From NCBI GenBank assembly GCA_022448245.1, contig JAKVCO010000002.1, forward strand, positions 59,373 to 123,372: a DNA stretch of 64,000 bases, given 5' to 3'. A program made the translations under genes and the position numbers. Positions 61,833 through 64,000 of this stretch are shown here, piece by piece. The stretch is from Paracoccaceae bacterium. Its GTDB lineage: Bacteria; Pseudomonadota; Alphaproteobacteria; Rhodobacterales; Rhodobacteraceae. The notes under the pieces were generated by a model that saw only the letters and a program-made list of their open reading frames with translations, ran no database searches and was not told where the DNA came from. How positions within the stretch are numbered: the first letter of the stretch is position 1; every line of letters starts with the position of its first letter.

Positions 61833-63280
61833 CAGCTATTCCAGAAAGCACGAGTGAAGAGGACAAGGACGGCCATCAGCTCGAGCCGCCCAAGAAGCAT
61901 CCCGAAGGACAACAGCCACTTGGCCGTGTCATTCAGCGAACCATAGTCTTCCGAAGGCCCGATCTCGGACCCAAGGCCCGGACCGATGTTTGCCAGTGCC
62001 GCCGCCGCGCCGGAGACCGAAGTAATCACATCAAGGCCCGTCATCGACAACAGAACAGCCAAGAGAACGAGCGCAGCGATGAACACCACGAAGAAGGACA
62101 TGACGGAGTCGACGACGTCCTGCCCCACCGGGCGCCCTTCATAGCGCGGCGTGAAGACGCCTGACGGCGAATAGATCTGCCGGACCTGCGCACGCACCGA
62201 CGCAAACAGCAGCTGATAGCGGAAGATCTTCACAGAACAGCTCGTTGACCCAGCGCAACCGCCCACAAGCCCAATGAAGAAAAGCGCCACGATCGCGAAG
62301 CTGCCCCACTGCATGTAGTCCGCGCTGGCATAGCCCGTGCCCGTGATGAGCGAAGTCGCGTTAAAAAGCGCCGCGCGGAAGGCCTCGAAACTCACAACAT
62401 CGCTGCGCAACCAGATCCAGATCGTGACCGACAACGTCACAGCACCAAGCACGGTGAGGAGCCCGTGGACCTGGCGATCTTTAAAGAGAGGCTGAGGCTC
62501 CCCATTCACAAGCTGAACAAAGCGCACGAAGGGCAGCGCGGCCAGGATCATGAAGAAGATGCAGATGAACTGCGCAAAGGCACCAAACGCTCCGAAACTC
62601 GCATCGCGCGTGGAAAATCCACCCGTTGAAACGGTGGTCAGGGCATGGAGCACGGCGTCAAAGAACGACAACCCCGCCAACGCGTAGGCACCGGCGCAGA
62701 GCACCGTCAGCGCCACGTAAATCACGGAGATCTGCTGGGCGATCTGCGCCGCACGGGGCAAAATCTTCCCCATCGTGTCAAAGCCCTCGGATCGGAAGAT
62801 CTGCATGCCGCCAACGCGAAGCTCCGGGAGAAACACCATGGCCACAACAATGATGCCCACGCCGCCCAGCCACTGCAGGATCGCCCGCCACACAAGCAGC
62901 CCCTCCGGCATATCATCAAGGCCTGAGAACACGGTCGCCCCCGTCGTCGTTAAACCCGACATTGCCTCGAAAAACGCATCCGTCGGCGTGGCGGCCGTCG
63001 ACCCGATCAGAAAGGGGATCGCCCCAAAAATCGGCAACGCCACCCAGACACTCGTCGTCAGCAGAAACGTCTCCTGCAGCGAGAGCCCGCCACGGTTCAC
63101 GTTATGGGTGGCCAGCGCAACAAATAGCCCCACAAGGAACGTGACCGCCGCGGATTGAAGGAACACGCCGCCGTGCCCGTTGCCGTAAAGGAAGTCCACG
63201 CCAGCCGGAATGAGCATGGTCACGCCGAGCGCCGCCACGAGCAATGCAATGACATAAGAGACCGGGCGCACATCGATCAT
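61832..63280 (-). CDS. trkH: TrkH-family potassium uptake protein
   Basis: This 482-residue K+ channel-like subunit has four pore repeats whose selectivity glycines are visible: GLTTTGATVFSGLD, TTVSTGGFSTRD, LITGTGYASADY and GGCAGSTSCSVKIFRYQ. About 10-12 membrane helices are present. ATG 63280 (MIDVRPVSYV) is preferred; a frame to 63316 adds a basic extension without a ribosome site. A partner TrkA is not in the window. Translation is coupled to the ThDP gene. Confidence 0.93.
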   Translation of the reverse strand: MIDVRPVSYVIALLVAALGVTMLIPAGVDFLYGNGHGGVFLQSAAVTFLVGLFVALATHNVNRGGLSLQETFLLTTSVWVALPIFGAIPFLIGSTAATPTDAFFEAMSGLTTTGATVFSGLDDMPEGLLVWRAILQWLGGVGIIVVAMVFLPELRVGGMQIFRSEGFDTMGKILPRAAQIAQQISVIYVALTVLCAGAYALAGLSFFDAVLHALTTVSTGGFSTRDASFGAFGAFAQFICIFFMILAALPFVRFVQLVNGEPQPLFKDRQVHGLLTVLGAVTLSVTIWIWLRSDVVSFEAFRAALFNATSLITGTGYASADYMQWGSFAIVALFFIGLVGGCAGSTSCSVKIFRYQLLFASVRAQVRQIYSPSGVFTPRYEGRPVGQDVVDSVMSFFVVFIAALVLLAVLLSMTGLDVITSVSGAAAALANIGPGLGSEIGPSEDYGSLNDTAKWLLSFGMLLGRLELMAVLVLFTRAFWNS

Positions 63281-63316
63281 GGGCAAAGCGTTGGCGCGGC
63301 GCCCGCGCCAAGTCAA

Positions 63317-63811
63317 CTACTTACGCCATTTGAGATAGGGCGAAGGGTTTGGGTCTTCGAGGGCAAGAAGCACTTCTGCCACACGCTTCAAGCGCGTGGG
63401 CTCGGTCTTGGCCGAGGTCACACGATGGGCAAAGCGCCGCCGCGTCCCCGCAGCGAGCCCATCCCAAACCTCGTCCATTTCCACCTCACGCAAAGCGCAC
63501 GCGAGGGCTTCAGGGACATCCACCGCGACAGGGTCATCGTATCGAAACGCGATACGCACCGGGTCCCCCTCGCCCAGACCGGTCTTCTTCCGCATATCCT
63601 TCGAAAAAATGAAATACGCACGCCCATCTGAAGTCGGATGCAACGCGCCCTTGAACGCCACACCAGAATGCTCGCCCACAACCCGCGGCCGGCCCCGCGC
63701 AGGCTCCGGCAGCGCGTTCGCAAAATCCACGGGCAACCACGCGACAGTGTAGCCCATCGGCGCGTAGCGCCCGACCTCACCTTGCGTCTCAAATGGGAAA
63801 AAGAAATCCAT
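63317..63811 (-). CDS. DUF1905 / YdeI-like protein
   Basis: This 164-residue protein has an N-terminal DUF1905 fold (MDFFFPFETQGEVGRYAPMG, VPVD-type strand, SGVAFKGALHPTSDGRAYFI, KKTGLGEGDPVRIAFRYDD) and a C-terminal YdeI/OmpD-associated helical tail (ALREVEMDEVWDGLAAGTRR, KRVAEVLLALED). Such proteins are linked to bacteriocin or stress protection, without defined chemistry. It starts ATG 63811 with AGGTGG upstream. Confidence 0.75.
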   Translation of the reverse strand: MDFFFPFETQGEVGRYAPMGYTVAWLPVDFANALPEPARGRPRVVGEHSGVAFKGALHPTSDGRAYFIFSKDMRKKTGLGEGDPVRIAFRYDDPVAVDVPEALACALREVEMDEVWDGLAAGTRRRFAHRVTSAKTEPTRLKRVAEVLLALEDPNPSPYLKWRK

Positions 63812-63859
63812 GGCGCACCACCTTCTCTGTGCTGCGTACTTCGGGGAGCGCGCCGGGCA

Positions 63860-63978
<119 letters not shown>

Positions 63979-64000
63979 ATCCCGCCCTATCAGCCCACGT

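Overview
The window looks like chromosome of a Roseobacter-group alphaproteobacterium (Rhodobacteraceae). It has high GC and dense gene packing with ATGA/TGATG overlaps. Gene content fits that group: a soxBDAG sarcosine oxidase operon, CcmI, TRAP transporters, an aa3-type ctaD, DUF1289, DUF2244 and DUF1045 proteins, and many GntR regulators. This placement comes from gene content and family recognition, not from a database search. No insertion sequence, prophage, CRISPR array or plasmid gene is visible. The last ~120 bases before the end are a near-pure C tract that looks like an artefact.

Layout: 1-1.9 kb, a partial sulfotransferase facing a TupA-like ATP-grasp protein (surface-polymer type genes). 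1.9-7.2 kb, sarcosine oxidase soxB-(small membrane protein)-D-A-G. 7.3-9.3 kb, ccmI-ruvX-DUF1289. 9.3-11.9 kb, a putative 2OG-Fe oxygenase, a TauE/SafE exporter and dusA. 12.2 kb, an OmpA-like lipoprotein-sized protein. 12.8-21.9 kb, a catabolic locus: Gfo/Idh/MocA dehydrogenase and GntR regulator divergent from an SsuD-like monooxygenase, aldo/keto reductase, flavin reductase and TRAP transporter, followed by a DegT aminotransferase broken by a stop codon. 22-23.7 kb, a Sel1-repeat protein and a MauG-type di-haem peroxidase. 23.7-30.7 kb, an acid-sugar locus: glycerate 2-kinase, GntR, a frameshifted Gfo/Idh/MocA gene and a frameshifted isopropylmalate-dehydrogenase-like gene, divergent from an ABM monooxygenase, a metallo-beta-lactamase-fold hydrolase, an OtnK-type kinase and a DUF1045 protein. 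30.7-35.1 kb, an RND efflux pump. 35.4 kb, tRNA-Leu(GAG).

From 35.5 kb onward most genes are housekeeping: lipB, an MBL hydrolase, ctaD, DUF2244, yqeY-like, carA, a membrane glycosyltransferase, a GntR regulator, a HAD nucleotidase, a UbiH-type hydroxylase, a class V aminotransferase, two Lrp-family regulators, ilvC, folP-folB, a SleB-type hydrolase, a pyruvate phosphate dikinase-like protein, glyS/glyQ, a degenerate serine protease, a ThDP decarboxylase, trkH and a YdeI-like protein.

The most interesting part is 10-28 kb. The consecutive monooxygenase / aldo-keto reductase / flavin reductase set resembles the enzyme logic of the sulfo-SMO (sulfoquinovose monooxygenase) pathway, but with a TRAP transporter, and a TauE/SafE-type exporter lies 4 kb away. 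Next to it, three catabolic genes carry four distinct lesions: an in-frame TAA, a one-base deletion, an extra copy of an 8-bp tandem repeat, and an ACG where the start codon should be. This suggests either recent decay or phase-variable inactivation of the locus, or local sequence errors. The other notable non-coding feature is a ~25-bp near-perfect inverted repeat spanning 144 bp between glyQ and the gene before glyS.
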